This document shows, in pieces, positions 39,091 through 48,067 of a DNA stretch of 50,825 bases (its first letter is position 1; every line of letters begins with the position of its first letter). This DNA is from Propionicimonas sp. GTDB taxonomy: Bacteria; Actinomycetota; Actinomycetes; Propionibacteriales; Propionibacteriaceae. The notes under the pieces are model-generated. The model ran no database searches and was not told the origin of the DNA. It worked only from the letters and a program-made list of their open reading frames with translations. A program made the position numbers and the translations under genes. Where the stretch lies: contig JAPUEM010000135.1 in NCBI GenBank assembly GCA_027492575.1, positions 1 through 50,825 of the forward strand, read 5' to 3'.

Positions 39091-40566
39091 TCATGGCCTT
39101 CCCAGGTCCGGCGCGGAGCGAGGAGTGACCGGCAGGCCCGCCCGGAACTCGATGGCCTCGCGGGTGGCACGCTCGATCTTCGCGACGGGAAGGGCACCCT
39201 GGATGTCTTCGAGTTGCGTGGCTGAGGGCGGACGCCACATCCGCATCGCGGCGGACTGCAGCCAGGCGTCCAGATCGGATCGGCCCAGGCTCTGGACGCT
39301 CACATCAGCATCCGAGGCGGCCAACAGGTCGGCGCGAACCCGGTCCCAACCACCCCGGCCGCTCAGCAGTCGCCAGAGCCGGCAACGCTTGACCGGATCA
39401 GCCGCCTCCCAGAGAGCCGCCGCCTGCTCGTAGGACCACAGCTGATCAGCCTTGGCCAACGTCTGGGTCGCTCGCTTCGCGGGTCGCGGGAAAGGGTCGT
39501 CCAGAAGGGTGAACAGCAGTCCGACGTCCTCGTCGGTCAGGGCCTGTCCGGCTAGCAACTGCGCCCCGACCGATCGCACTCTGGGCTCCGCATCGACCAG
39601 GTACTCCCGCAAGTCCGCGAGTTCGAACCGCACCCCGCACTCGGCTGCGCCGATCAGCGCCCGCACGTCGCGACGCTCCCGCCAGGCCCGCAGGTAGAGC
39701 GTCTCCGCGGGGACGCCCCGCGTTGACGCCCGGTACCGAGCCGCGGCCCGGACCTTGGCCGATCGGTCGAAGAGGCCGGCCTCGATGCTGGCCTCACTCA
39801 GCTGCGCGTCCGGCAGCGAGCCGATCGCCAGGGCGCGTGCGGCAGCGGGCCGGGAGTCGAGCAGCCTGACCCCCACCCGAGGGTCACCGGCGGCGATCAT
39901 CGCGGCCAACCGGCCGACGACCCACTGGTCGACCTCGCCAGGAAGCAGGTCCACCGCCAGCCCCGGTTCGATCCCTCCGGCGGCGATCGCCGCGTCGAAC
40001 GCCCATCGGCGCGCGCCACGGTCCGAACTGCCGAGCAGCACACTCCACAACGGCTGCCCTTCGCGGCTCAGAAAGATGTCTGCGTACCGCTCCATCGCCG
40101 ACGCGGCCCGCACCCGCGCCGACAACCGGACGAGGACAGGAACCACCACGGCAGCCCGCTCGGTGTCGCACCGGGGTTGCAGGGCAGCCCACGCCTGATC
40201 GCGGACCTGTTCGACGGGATCGCTGACGCGCACCGCGATCAACCGATCAGCGCCGAGGTCTGGATCCGACGACAGCCGGCGGACGGCGCGCTCACGCGCG
40301 TACCCGTCCCGTCCGAGACTGGCCAGCCAGCTCGCCAGCCGCCCGCCGCGGCTCATCGCCCGGACGACGTCCGGCACCTTGCCCGGCCCCCACCACCAGA
40401 TCCCCGCGCGCGACCGCTCGTCGGCGAGCAACAACTCGGCGTCCGTCCAGGACCGGACGACCTCCAGCCCAGCAGGTCCACCGGTCGGGCGTCTGGCCGC
40501 GGCGAGCCGGTACAACCGCCGAAGCAGGTCGTCCATCCCTCGCGGCGTGATCACAGCAACCATCAT
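39091..40566 (-). CDS. HEAT-like repeat protein of unknown function
   Basis: This soluble protein of about 491 residues is built of Ala/Arg/Leu-rich helical pairs with HEAT/armadillo character (AGADRLIAVRVSDPVEQVRDQAWAAL, LFDRSAKVRAAARYRAS, VDAEPRVRSVGAQLLAGQALTDEDV). It is likely a protein-binding scaffold. Several starts are possible (GTG 40581, ATG 40566, ATG 40563, ATG 40536). It lies downstream of the VapBC pair on the same strand. I do not recognise a named family. Confidence 0.7.
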   Translation of the reverse strand: MMVAVITPRGMDDLLRRLYRLAAARRPTGGPAGLEVVRSWTDAELLLADERSRAGIWWWGPGKVPDVVRAMSRGGRLASWLASLGRDGYARERAVRRLSSDPDLGADRLIAVRVSDPVEQVRDQAWAALQPRCDTERAAVVVPVLVRLSARVRAASAMERYADIFLSREGQPLWSVLLGSSDRGARRWAFDAAIAAGGIEPGLAVDLLPGEVDQWVVGRLAAMIAAGDPRVGVRLLDSRPAAARALAIGSLPDAQLSEASIEAGLFDRSAKVRAAARYRASTRGVPAETLYLRAWRERRDVRALIGAAECGVRFELADLREYLVDAEPRVRSVGAQLLAGQALTDEDVGLLFTLLDDPFPRPAKRATQTLAKADQLWSYEQAAALWEAADPVKRCRLWRLLSGRGGWDRVRADLLAASDADVSVQSLGRSDLDAWLQSAAMRMWRPPSATQLEDIQGALPVAKIERATREAIEFRAGLPVTPRSAPDLGRP

Positions 40567-40593
40567 CCCCGATGCAGGCACCGGAGGTCTGCG

Positions 40594-41022
40594 CTAGAGC
40601 ACCTCGGGCATCAAGGTCAGCGAATGGACGTGACTGGGGCGCACTACTCGGAAATGCCGTTGGTCGATGGTCGCAATCTCAACGATGTCCAATCGCTCCG
40701 CCAATGCAATCACGGACGCGTCCGTAGTTCCCAGTGGAAGGTCGTCGTACTGGGCAACTAGCTGGGACATGCGCGCAAAGTCCCCGCTCTCGAGCGATAC
40801 CAGTTCGAAGGTTCCGTCGGCGATTGACTGCAGGAAGGCTGCCTCCACCGCCGACCCCACCCTCTGTTCAAGCAGATATCCGACCTCAGCGGCCACCGTG
40901 GCCGGCACAAGCAGCCGGCGTCCAGCAAGCCGGAGACCCGCGAACAGTCGGGTGCATGAGTCGTAGTGGGCATCGGTGCGGACTGCTGCCGCGATCAGCG
41001 GCCCGGAGTCGCACAGGATCAC
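40594..41022 (-). CDS. PIN domain toxin, VapC-like
   Basis: The 142-residue protein has the PIN acidic set: Asp5 (MILCDSGPLIAA), Glu46 (ATVAAEVGYLLE), Asp101 (GTTDASVIALAERL) and Asp120 (IATIDQRHF), followed by FRVVRP. VapC toxins are Mg-dependent RNases that cut tRNA or rRNA. The ATG overlaps the antitoxin stop by four bases. Confidence 0.9.
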   Translation of the reverse strand: MILCDSGPLIAAAVRTDAHYDSCTRLFAGLRLAGRRLLVPATVAAEVGYLLEQRVGSAVEAAFLQSIADGTFELVSLESGDFARMSQLVAQYDDLPLGTTDASVIALAERLDIVEIATIDQRHFRVVRPSHVHSLTLMPEVL

Positions 41023-41243
41023 GGACGCGGAGCCCCAAAGCCCTCGGCAAGAAGCTCGTCGACGCGTTCAGAGAGGTCGGTGCGGCCGTCCTTGTCGACG
41101 CCCATGCCGAAGAACGCAGGGGGCCACGCGGAGGCGCCTGCCGAACGAGGAACCCGCCTGCGCACATCGGCCAACACCCGAACAACCTGGTCATCCGGTA
41201 GTGCGTCGACAAGCTCGTGCAGCTCGTGGCGTTGCGCTGACAT
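41019..41243 (-). CDS. VapB-like antitoxin
   Basis: The 74-residue protein begins MSAQRHELHELVDALPDDQVVRVLADVRRRV and ends DLSERVDELLAEGFGAPRP, a small antitoxin whose C-terminal tail would wrap the toxin. The ATG at 41243 follows the spacing of such genes; the longer in-frame leader is probably noncoding. A perfect 8-bp inverted repeat lies 34 bases upstream (41277-41297) as a likely operator. Confidence 0.78.
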   Translation of the reverse strand: MSAQRHELHELVDALPDDQVVRVLADVRRRVPRSAGASAWPPAFFGMGVDKDGRTDLSERVDELLAEGFGAPRP

Positions 41244-41276
41244 GTGGTCAGTGTAGGCGGCGACCCCTGCGAGATT

Positions 41277-41297
41277 CGACCTTGCGACACAAGGTCG
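41277..41297. promoter_or_regulatory. Operator palindrome upstream of vapBC
   Basis: CGACCTTG (41277-41284) and CAAGGTCG (41290-41297) are perfect arms around CGACA. It lies between the end of the OppF-type gene and the VapB start, as expected for autorepression by VapBC. Confidence 0.6.
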
Positions 41298-41365
41298 CGG
41301 CAATCCCCAGCGGAAACCCCTGTGCTCGCTGCCCTTGGCGACAGCAGCCGAACGACTCCCGCCGA

Positions 41366-42361
41366 TCAGGACGGGCCCAGCTCGGTCAGCGCTCCGGGGA
41401 AGTGGCAGGCGAGCAGGTGTCCTGGGCCGGCCTTGCTGAGCGGTGGTCGGGTGTCGTGGCACTGGGGGTTGTCCGATCCGACCGGGCATCGTGGGGCGAA
41501 CGGGCAGCCGGTCGGTGATGGGCCGGCGTCCGATCCGGCGCGCGTGATGAGGTGCCGCCGGGTTCGCTCGACGGCCGGGTCGGGGACGGGCGAGGCCGAC
41601 AGCAGCGAGACGGTGTAGGGGTGCTTCGGGTCGGTGAACAGCACCTCCGCGTCCGCGATCTCCATGACCTGGCCCAGGTAGAGCACCACGATGCGATCGC
41701 AGACGTACTCGGCAACGGTGAGGTCGTGCACGATGAGGGCGGTGGTCAGCGAGGTCGAACTCTTCAGGTCGATCAGCAGGTTGAGGATCTGCGCCTGGAG
41801 CGACACATCCACCGCGGAGACCGGCTCGTCGAGGATGACGAACTCCGGCCGCAGCACCAGCGACCTCGCCAGTGACACCCGCTGCCGCTGCCCGCCGGAG
41901 AGGTTGAGCGGACGCCGCTGCGCCTGCTCCTCGGTGATGCCGAGGCTCCGCAGTGTCTCCAGCGCCCGCCGTCGCCGCTCGGCCCGGTCGGTCACCCCGT
42001 GAGCCTGGAGCGGTTCCGCCACCTGGGAGACCACGGTCCGGCGGGCGTCGAGGCTGGCGGTGGGATCCTGGAAGACGAGTTGCATCCGTGCCCGGAACCG
42101 CCGCAGCGCCTCCGGGCCGAGGTCGGAGAGCCGGTTTCCAAGAATCTCGACCGTCCCCGAGGTCGCCGGGATCAGGCCGACCAGCAGCCGGGCCAGCGTC
42201 GACTTGCCGGATCCCGACTCACCGACGATGCCCAGGGTCTCCCCCGCCTGGATCTCGAAGCTCACGTCATCGATCGCGTGCACCGTGTGCGCGCCGCGGC
42301 GAAGCCGTCCGCGTGGCGTGAAGACCTTGTGCAGGTCGGTCACCTTGACGACCGCGCTCAC
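41366..42361 (-). CDS. ABC oligopeptide transporter ATPase, OppF type
   Basis: The 331-residue protein has Walker A GESGSGKST, the signature LSGGQRQRVSLARSLVL, Walker B FVILDEPVSAVD, and the C-terminal oligopeptide/dipeptide domain with the Cys pattern CPFAPRCPVGSDNPQC that is often tied to an iron-sulfur site in this family. The GTG start overlaps the OppD stop (GTGA). It is the last gene of the importer operon. Confidence 0.93.
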   Translation of the reverse strand: MSAVVKVTDLHKVFTPRGRLRRGAHTVHAIDDVSFEIQAGETLGIVGESGSGKSTLARLLVGLIPATSGTVEILGNRLSDLGPEALRRFRARMQLVFQDPTASLDARRTVVSQVAEPLQAHGVTDRAERRRRALETLRSLGITEEQAQRRPLNLSGGQRQRVSLARSLVLRPEFVILDEPVSAVDVSLQAQILNLLIDLKSSTSLTTALIVHDLTVAEYVCDRIVVLYLGQVMEIADAEVLFTDPKHPYTVSLLSASPVPDPAVERTRRHLITRAGSDAGPSPTGCPFAPRCPVGSDNPQCHDTRPPLSKAGPGHLLACHFPGALTELGPS

Positions 42362-43377
42362 GGTCGTCCCCGCTCGCCGTGGACGGCGTGGCAGCGGGCG
42401 GCCCGCCCCACCGCGACACCCAGCAGTTCGGGACGGGTGGTCGCGCAGACCGGCAGGCCGGCGGCCAGCGGGCAACGCGGGGCGAAGGCGCAGCCGGCCC
42501 CCAGCCGCGCCAGATCCGGCGGTTGCCCCCCGATCACCGGTAGGTGCCGCCCCGAGCTTCGCGTGCCGGGGCGGAGCGCGGCGCGCAGCAGGCCCTGGGT
42601 GTAGGGATGCAGCGGATCGGCGAAGAGCTGCTCGGCCGGGCCGGATTCGACGATCTGACCGGCGTACATCACGTGGACGGTGTCGCAGAACCGCGCGACC
42701 ACGCCGAGGTCGTGAGTGATCAGCAGGACGGCGGTGCCGCGCCGTTCGACGAGCCGGTCGAGCAGGTCGAGGATCTGCGCCTGGGTCGTGACGTCCAGCG
42801 CGGTCGTGGGCTCGTCCGCCACCAGAACCAGCGGATCATTGGCCAGCGCCATCGCCAGCACCACCCGCTGCCTCATCCCGCCCGAGAACTGGTGCGGATA
42901 GTCGTCGATCCGTTCCGCCGGACGGACGACCTCCACCTCCTGCAGCAGTTCGATCGCCCGCTGTCTCAGCTGCGCCTTGCGGAGCCGGGGCGCATGCGCC
43001 CGGATCGCCTCGGCCAGCTGGCTGCCGATCGTCCGCAGCGGATCCAGCGCGGTCAGCGGATCCTGGTAGACGAAGGCGAGATCGGCGCCGAGCAGCCCCT
43101 TCCCGCCCCGCTTCAGGCGCGAGGTGATGTCGACGCCGCCGAGGCCGACCCTCCCACCGGTGACCCGTCCGGGCGGCTTCAGAAGCCCCAGGACGGAGAG
43201 CGCGAAGGCCGACTTGCCGCTGCCGGATTCGCCCACGATGGCGGCCTTCTCCCCGGGGGCGAGGTCAAGGTCGACGCCGCGCACCACCTGGACCCCGCCG
43301 CCGTGGGTCCGGTACTCGGCACGCAGATCGTCCACGTGCAGCAGCTCCGGCCGTTCAGCGATCCGGTTCGGGTTCAT
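42358..43377 (-). CDS. ABC oligopeptide transporter ATPase, OppD type
   Basis: The 339-residue protein has Walker A GESGSGKSAFALSV (Ala where Thr is usual), signature FSGGMRQRVVLAMAL, Walker B LVADEPTTALDVTTQ, and the C-terminal CAFAPRCPLAAGLPVC motif. It overlaps the OppB-type permease by four bases. Together with OppF it powers the importer. Confidence 0.93.
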   Translation of the reverse strand: MNPNRIAERPELLHVDDLRAEYRTHGGGVQVVRGVDLDLAPGEKAAIVGESGSGKSAFALSVLGLLKPPGRVTGGRVGLGGVDITSRLKRGGKGLLGADLAFVYQDPLTALDPLRTIGSQLAEAIRAHAPRLRKAQLRQRAIELLQEVEVVRPAERIDDYPHQFSGGMRQRVVLAMALANDPLVLVADEPTTALDVTTQAQILDLLDRLVERRGTAVLLITHDLGVVARFCDTVHVMYAGQIVESGPAEQLFADPLHPYTQGLLRAALRPGTRSSGRHLPVIGGQPPDLARLGAGCAFAPRCPLAAGLPVCATTRPELLGVAVGRAARCHAVHGERGRP

Positions 43378-44387
43378 GCCGCCTCCTCCCGGACCCGGGG
43401 GTCGATGGCGTCGTTGATCAGATCCACCACCAGGTTGACGGTGACGAAACAGATCGCCGACAACAGGACGAAGGACTGCACGACCGAGAAATCCTGCCGC
43501 TGGACGCCCGCGGCGATGAGCCCCGCCATGCCCGGCCACTGGAAGGCCGTCTCCACCAGCACGCCACCGGAGAAGAGCATTCCGAGCAGGATGCCGGAGG
43601 CGGTCAGTGCCTGCGGGGCGGCGTTCGGCAGGGCGTGACGGAGGAAGGCCTGCCGAGGGCCGATCCCCTTCGCCTGGGCGACCAGCACATAGGGTTCCCG
43701 CGCGGTGGAGCGCAGACCCGACTGGAGAACCCGGCACAGGAAGGCCAGCGAGTACGAGCCCAGTGCGATCGTGGGCAGGACGAGGTGCCACAGCGCGTTC
43801 CAGAAGACCGGGAGATCTCCTGCCAGAAGCGCGTCCACCGTGTAGAGACCGGTCTTCGCCGGGGGCGGGAGCATCCCGGGGCTGAGCCGGCCTTCCGGCC
43901 CGGGGAACCAGCGCAGCTGCGCGAAGAAGACGATCAGCAGCAGCAACGCCAGCCAGAACTGGGGCAGGCTCAGCGCGACGAAGTTGCCCACGTCGACCAC
44001 CCTCCCCAGCCAGGTGCGACGGTAGGTCGTGACCACGGCCAGCAGCAGCGCCCCGACCAGCATGAAGGCGCAACCGAACAGGGTCAGTTCGACGGTGGCG
44101 GGCAGCCGCGAAGCCATCAGTTCGGTCACGGGCAGGCCGGTCGAGTAGGAGAAGCCCCAGTCGCCGGCGACGAAGCCGGAGACGAACCGCCAGTACTGCA
44201 CCGGGAGCGGCTGATCCAGACCCATCTCCGCGGTGAGCCGGTCGACCGCCTCCTGGGACGACAACGGGCCGAGCATCAGCCGGACCGGATCGCCCGGCGC
44301 GAGCCTGAGGAAGACGAAGACCAGGACGGACGCACCCCACACCGCCAGCAGGGCGGTGCCGATCCGGGACGCGATCCGCCTGGTCAT
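43374..44387 (-). CDS. ABC oligopeptide/nickel permease, OppB type
   Basis: The 337-residue protein starts MTRRIASRIGTALLAVWGASVLVFVFLRLAPGDPV, the standard OppB/DppB start. It has a long outer loop, then AKGIGPRQAFLRHALPNAAPQALTASG (EAA-like motif) and VETAFQWPGMAGLIAAGVQRQDFSVVQ. It overlaps both neighbours by four bases. Confidence 0.93.
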   Translation of the reverse strand: MTRRIASRIGTALLAVWGASVLVFVFLRLAPGDPVRLMLGPLSSQEAVDRLTAEMGLDQPLPVQYWRFVSGFVAGDWGFSYSTGLPVTELMASRLPATVELTLFGCAFMLVGALLLAVVTTYRRTWLGRVVDVGNFVALSLPQFWLALLLLIVFFAQLRWFPGPEGRLSPGMLPPPAKTGLYTVDALLAGDLPVFWNALWHLVLPTIALGSYSLAFLCRVLQSGLRSTAREPYVLVAQAKGIGPRQAFLRHALPNAAPQALTASGILLGMLFSGGVLVETAFQWPGMAGLIAAGVQRQDFSVVQSFVLLSAICFVTVNLVVDLINDAIDPRVREEAA

Positions 44388-45262
44388 CGCTGCCTCCTGG
44401 TCTCCGAGCGCGGATCAAGCCAGGCCTCCAGAGCGTCCCCGAGCAGGTTGGCCCCGCAGACGGCCGCGAACAGGCCCAGCCCGGGGAAGAGCGCGACCCA
44501 CCAGCCGCCGGTCAGCGCGTATCCCATCCCGTCGGTGATCATGGCGCCCCACTCGGGGGTCGGGATCTGCGCTCCGAGCCCCACGAAGCCGAGCGCCGCC
44601 AGGGTCAGGATGGCCGATCCGAAGACCGCGGCCGACTGCACCAGCATGGTCGGAACCGTGTGCGGCAGCACGTGCCGCACGACGATCCAGGCCCGCCGGA
44701 TCCCCAGCGAGCGCGCAGCCTCGATGTGCGGCAACCGGATCACCCGGACGATGTCGGTGCGCAGCAGCCGCGCGTAGACCGGGACGCAGGTGAGGGCCGC
44801 GCCGATCGCCGCCGACGTGATGCCCGCCCCCAGGCCGACGGCGACCGTCATGGCCAGAATCAGCGAGGGGAAGGCGAGGATCATGTCCATGACGCGCATG
44901 ACCGTGGGGTCGATCACCCCGCGCGACAGCCCTGCCAGAAGCCCGAGGAGGCCGCCGACCAGCCCCGAGGTGAGGACGACCGCCACGCCGACCAGCAACG
45001 AGATGCGGGCGCCTTGCAGAAAGCGCGCCAGCAGGTCGCGGCCACTGGCGTCGGTGCCGAACGGGTGGCCGCCACCGGGTGGCTGCAGCGCCTGGCTCAG
45101 ATCGGTCGCCGACGGATCGAGCGTCCAGAGAACCGGCCCGACCAGCGCCGAGAGCACCAGCCCGCCGAGCAGGACGGTCGCCAGCAGCAGGCGCGTGTCG
45201 CGCGGGAACAGCCTTCCGCGCGACACGTCCTGCGCCACCACGGCGCCTTCTGCGGGAGCCAC
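44384..45262 (-). CDS. ABC oligopeptide/nickel permease, OppC type
   Basis: The 292-residue protein has HPFGTDASGRDLLARFLQGARISLLVGV, the OppC hallmark. The EAA motif is IEAARSLGIRRAWIVVRHVLPHTVPTMLV and the end is PGLGLFAAVCGANLLGDALEAWLDPR. It lies 7 bases after the binding-protein stop and overlaps the next permease. Confidence 0.93.
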   Translation of the reverse strand: MAPAEGAVVAQDVSRGRLFPRDTRLLLATVLLGGLVLSALVGPVLWTLDPSATDLSQALQPPGGGHPFGTDASGRDLLARFLQGARISLLVGVAVVLTSGLVGGLLGLLAGLSRGVIDPTVMRVMDMILAFPSLILAMTVAVGLGAGITSAAIGAALTCVPVYARLLRTDIVRVIRLPHIEAARSLGIRRAWIVVRHVLPHTVPTMLVQSAAVFGSAILTLAALGFVGLGAQIPTPEWGAMITDGMGYALTGGWWVALFPGLGLFAAVCGANLLGDALEAWLDPRSETRRQR

Positions 45263-45269
45263 CGGCCGG

Positions 45270-46898
45270 TCAGCCCCAGAGGTTGAACAGCAGGTCGTTC
45301 TGCCCGTAGACGTACGCGGTCACCGGGCTCTGCAGAACGGCCGTGTAGTTCTGCGCGAAGACGACGGCGCGCGGCGAGTCGGCGATCCACAGCGCGTTCA
45401 CCTCGTCCCAGATCTTCTGGCGCTCGGCGTCGTCCGCGGTCTGGTCGGCCTGCGCCTCCAGTTCGTCGACCTTCGGGTTGCAGTAGTCGGACTGGTTGTA
45501 GAGCGAACCGCAGTGCGTGTCGTAGGAGAGGATCCAGCCGGGCGTGGTCACCGCCGGGCCGTCGAAGCGGAGCAGCGCCCACTCCTTCTTGTCCGCCGAC
45601 ACCGCCTCCTGGTAGGCCGCGGCCGACAGCTTGTTGACCTTGAGTTCGACGCCCACCTGCTTCCAGGTGTCCTGCAGGATCGTGGCGATCTGCGCCTGGT
45701 CGTTGACGCCGTCGCGAATGTAGAGATCCAGCGAGATCGGGATCGTCACCCCGGATTCGGCGACGAGCTGCTTGGCCTTGTCCAGATCGAAGCCGCGCGA
45801 CTGCGACTGCGCCTCGTTGTAGGCCGGGAAGGCCGGCGGGAAGAGCCCGTAGTAGGTCTGGGCGTAGCCGTGCGCGACCTGCTCCACCAGCTGCTGCTGG
45901 GGAACCGCGTAGGTCAGCGCCTCGCGGAGCTTCACGTTGTCGAAGGGCGCAACCTCGTTCGGGAGCGAGACGATCTGCCAGGTCGCGGCCGGGTGATCGA
46001 TGATCTTCACCGCCGAGTTCTCCTTCAGCGACGCCACCGACTGCTTGGTGAGGCCGAGCGAGACGTCGGCCTGCGCGTTCTGGGCGCGGAGCAGCAGGGT
46101 CTGGTCGTCGGGGACGAAGCTGATCTCCACGGTCTGGCGCAGCGGCGCCGCGCCCCAGTAGCCGGGGTTGGCCGTCAGGGTCAGCTTCTGACCCGCCTGG
46201 TAGTCGGCCACCACGTAGGCGCCGCCACCGGCGAAGTGGCCAGCCAGCCACTGGTTCTGCTCCTCGGGGGTGGCTCCCTGCTGCTCGAGCACCGTCCGGT
46301 CGATGACGGACGCACCGGCGGAGGTCAGCCCGAAGAGGAAGTTGGGCGAGACCTTGGTGAGGTGGAAGGCGACGGTCTGGGCGTCCACCACCTCGACCTC
46401 GCCGACGTTGGTGGTGGTCCCACCGGTCCACATCTGGGAGCCGCAGGAGCCCAGGGCCAGCGCGCGGTCGAAGGACCACTTCACGGCTTCGGCGTCGATC
46501 GGGGCGCCGGACGGGAAGGCCGCCGTCCGCAGCGTGAAGGTGTAGGTCAGTCCGTCCTCGGAGACCGTCCAGCTCTCGGCGAGGTTCCCTTCGACCTGGG
46601 TCGGATCCTCGACCTGCGCGTCGGGCGAGGCGGAATCCTGGAGCTTGTACTGGGTGAGTTGCGGATACAGGGAGTGCAGCAGGCCGAGATCCTCCAGCGA
46701 GCAGACCGCGGCCGGGTCGAGCGAGGCGGGCGGCGTCGCGATGTCGACCCGCAGGACGTTGGCCGGCGCCGCGGGCGCTGAGGAGGCGGGGCCGGGCGAG
46801 GTGGTGGGGGCGGCCGGGCCGGCGGAGCAGCCGGCGACCACCGACAGGGCCGCGGCCAGTGTGGCGATGCCCAGTGGGATCAGGCGGACGGTTGACAC
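45270..46898 (-). CDS. Substrate-binding lipoprotein, OppA/DppA family (SBP family 5)
   Basis: The 542-residue protein has a lipobox VAGC (Cys24) and a Pro/Ser/Ala linker. The family 5 fold shows LRVDIATPPASLDPAAV, NLAESWTVSEDGLTYTFTLRTAAFPSGAPIDAEAVKWSFDRAL and VKLREALTYAVPQQQLVEQV. The GTG start has GGAGAGA 5 bases upstream. It is first in the operon and sets the substrate: peptides, nickel chelates or other small molecules. Neighbouring hydantoinase-like genes hint at, but do not prove, an amide or cyclic amide. Confidence 0.92.
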   Translation of the reverse strand: MSTVRLIPLGIATLAAALSVVAGCSAGPAAPTTSPGPASSAPAAPANVLRVDIATPPASLDPAAVCSLEDLGLLHSLYPQLTQYKLQDSASPDAQVEDPTQVEGNLAESWTVSEDGLTYTFTLRTAAFPSGAPIDAEAVKWSFDRALALGSCGSQMWTGGTTTNVGEVEVVDAQTVAFHLTKVSPNFLFGLTSAGASVIDRTVLEQQGATPEEQNQWLAGHFAGGGAYVVADYQAGQKLTLTANPGYWGAAPLRQTVEISFVPDDQTLLLRAQNAQADVSLGLTKQSVASLKENSAVKIIDHPAATWQIVSLPNEVAPFDNVKLREALTYAVPQQQLVEQVAHGYAQTYYGLFPPAFPAYNEAQSQSRGFDLDKAKQLVAESGVTIPISLDLYIRDGVNDQAQIATILQDTWKQVGVELKVNKLSAAAYQEAVSADKKEWALLRFDGPAVTTPGWILSYDTHCGSLYNQSDYCNPKVDELEAQADQTADDAERQKIWDEVNALWIADSPRAVVFAQNYTAVLQSPVTAYVYGQNDLLFNLWG

Positions 46899-47222
46899 GG
46901 GTTCTCTCCGTTCAGGTTTGTGGCGAGGGTCAAGACGTTGTGGTGAGGAGCCGGGACGTGCAACGGACTCGGCCGACCCGGGCCGCCCGGCGGGCGGGCG
47001 ACAGCGGTTTCAGCCGAAAGCTGGACGCCCTACGGACAGCGGCAGCAACACGACGAGTCGACGCAGGCGGTATCAAGCATCGCGCCCTACCCTTCAACTC
47101 GGCGGACCGGCATTTGCAGGCTGACAGTAGCCCCGGCCGGAGCCGGCCGCCGGCCATCCCAGATTCCGGGCGTCGGCACGCCGACCCGGGGCGCTCACTT
47201 CGCGGCGGCCCCACGAGAATCG
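46899..47222. other. Intergenic region, 324 bp
   Basis: It lies between the DUF1684 stop and the OppA start, both on the minus strand. A short hairpin GTCGGC-AC-GCCGAC (47172-47185) near the DUF1684 end could act in termination but lacks a T-run. GC-rich palindromes lie at 47132-47155. No known riboswitch motif or convincing promoter was found; TTGACC (46933-46928, minus) is a lone -35 candidate. Confidence 0.45.
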
Positions 47223-48026
47223 CTAGTAGCGGGGACGCTTCCAGCGAACGATCTTCTCTCCGGCCCGGACCGGAACGGTCAGGCGGTTCTGAAGCGGGGC
47301 CAGCGGGCAGCTGTAGAAGTTCGAGAACCCGCACGGCGGGATGATCGCGAGGTTGAAATCCGCCACCAGCGCGCCGTCCGGTCCCGGCGGATCGAGCTTG
47401 AGGAACCTGCTGGGGGCGTAGCTCTCCTTGCCGGTGGTGCCGTCGGCGAAGGTGAGGACAAGCACGTCGTTGTCGAGGAAGGCCAGCAGCTCGAACTGTT
47501 CCCCCCGCAGCTCCAGCGCCAGCACGCCGGGGACCCGTTTGGTGTGACCGGTGTCGGAGGCGCGGGTGAACTCCCAGGGCACCACCCCGGTGGTCTCGTA
47601 GGGCTTGAGGATGGCGGGCACGACCAGCCCCGGGTCGTAGTCGTAGTACTCGATGCCGTCGAAGTTCTCCAGGCCGTCCGAAGCCGAGTCGTAGAAGCGC
47701 AACTCGTAGTCGCTGCCGTCCAGGCTGAAGGCATCGGCCGATTGCGTACCCCAGCTGATCAGCGGACGGCCGTCGCCGCCCAGCCGTGCCACGAAGACCT
47801 CGCCGTCGATCGGGGCTCCCTCCACCAGCACCTCGTCGGCGGCGGCCGCGACGATCCGGACTCCGGCTTCGCCGGCGACCCGGCGTACCGTGGCCGGCCA
47901 GTCCCGGACCGGTTCGGCGGCCTCGGTCACGGCCTGGTAGTCGACCAGGGCGAGGTTGCCGGTGGGGGCCGTGACGTACGCGTGGCGCGCCTCACGCCAC
48001 TGGGTGAAAGAGGCCGGCTCGGTCAT
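47223..48026 (-). CDS. DUF1684 domain protein
   Basis: The 267-residue soluble protein has the DUF1684 pattern: YDSASDGLENFDGIEYYDYDP..., LVLTFADGTTGKESYAPSRFLKLDPP, and the conserved end DFNLAIIPPCGFSNFYSCPLAPLQNRLTVPVRAGEK. The family is widespread in actinobacteria with no known function. The ATG at 48026 is used; an upstream frame overlapping the DUF917 gene is out of phase. It is probably the last gene of the hydantoinase-like unit, 41 bases after DUF917. Confidence 0.88.
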   Translation of the reverse strand: MTEPASFTQWREARHAYVTAPTGNLALVDYQAVTEAAEPVRDWPATVRRVAGEAGVRIVAAAADEVLVEGAPIDGEVFVARLGGDGRPLISWGTQSADAFSLDGSDYELRFYDSASDGLENFDGIEYYDYDPGLVVPAILKPYETTGVVPWEFTRASDTGHTKRVPGVLALELRGEQFELLAFLDNDVLVLTFADGTTGKESYAPSRFLKLDPPGPDGALVADFNLAIIPPCGFSNFYSCPLAPLQNRLTVPVRAGEKIVRWKRPRY

Positions 48027-48067
48027 CCCCACATCCTGCCGTCTCGCGCCACCGGTCGGTCCGGGTC

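Noticed and set aside
44790..46781. 663-codon plus-strand frame over the OppC and OppA genes
   Set aside because: Opposite strand of two clear transporter genes; composition is that of a shadow.
46899..47222. Possible riboswitch leader of the OppA operon
   Set aside because: No core of a known riboswitch class (cobalamin, TPP, SAM, glycine) could be recognised; only GC-rich hairpins.
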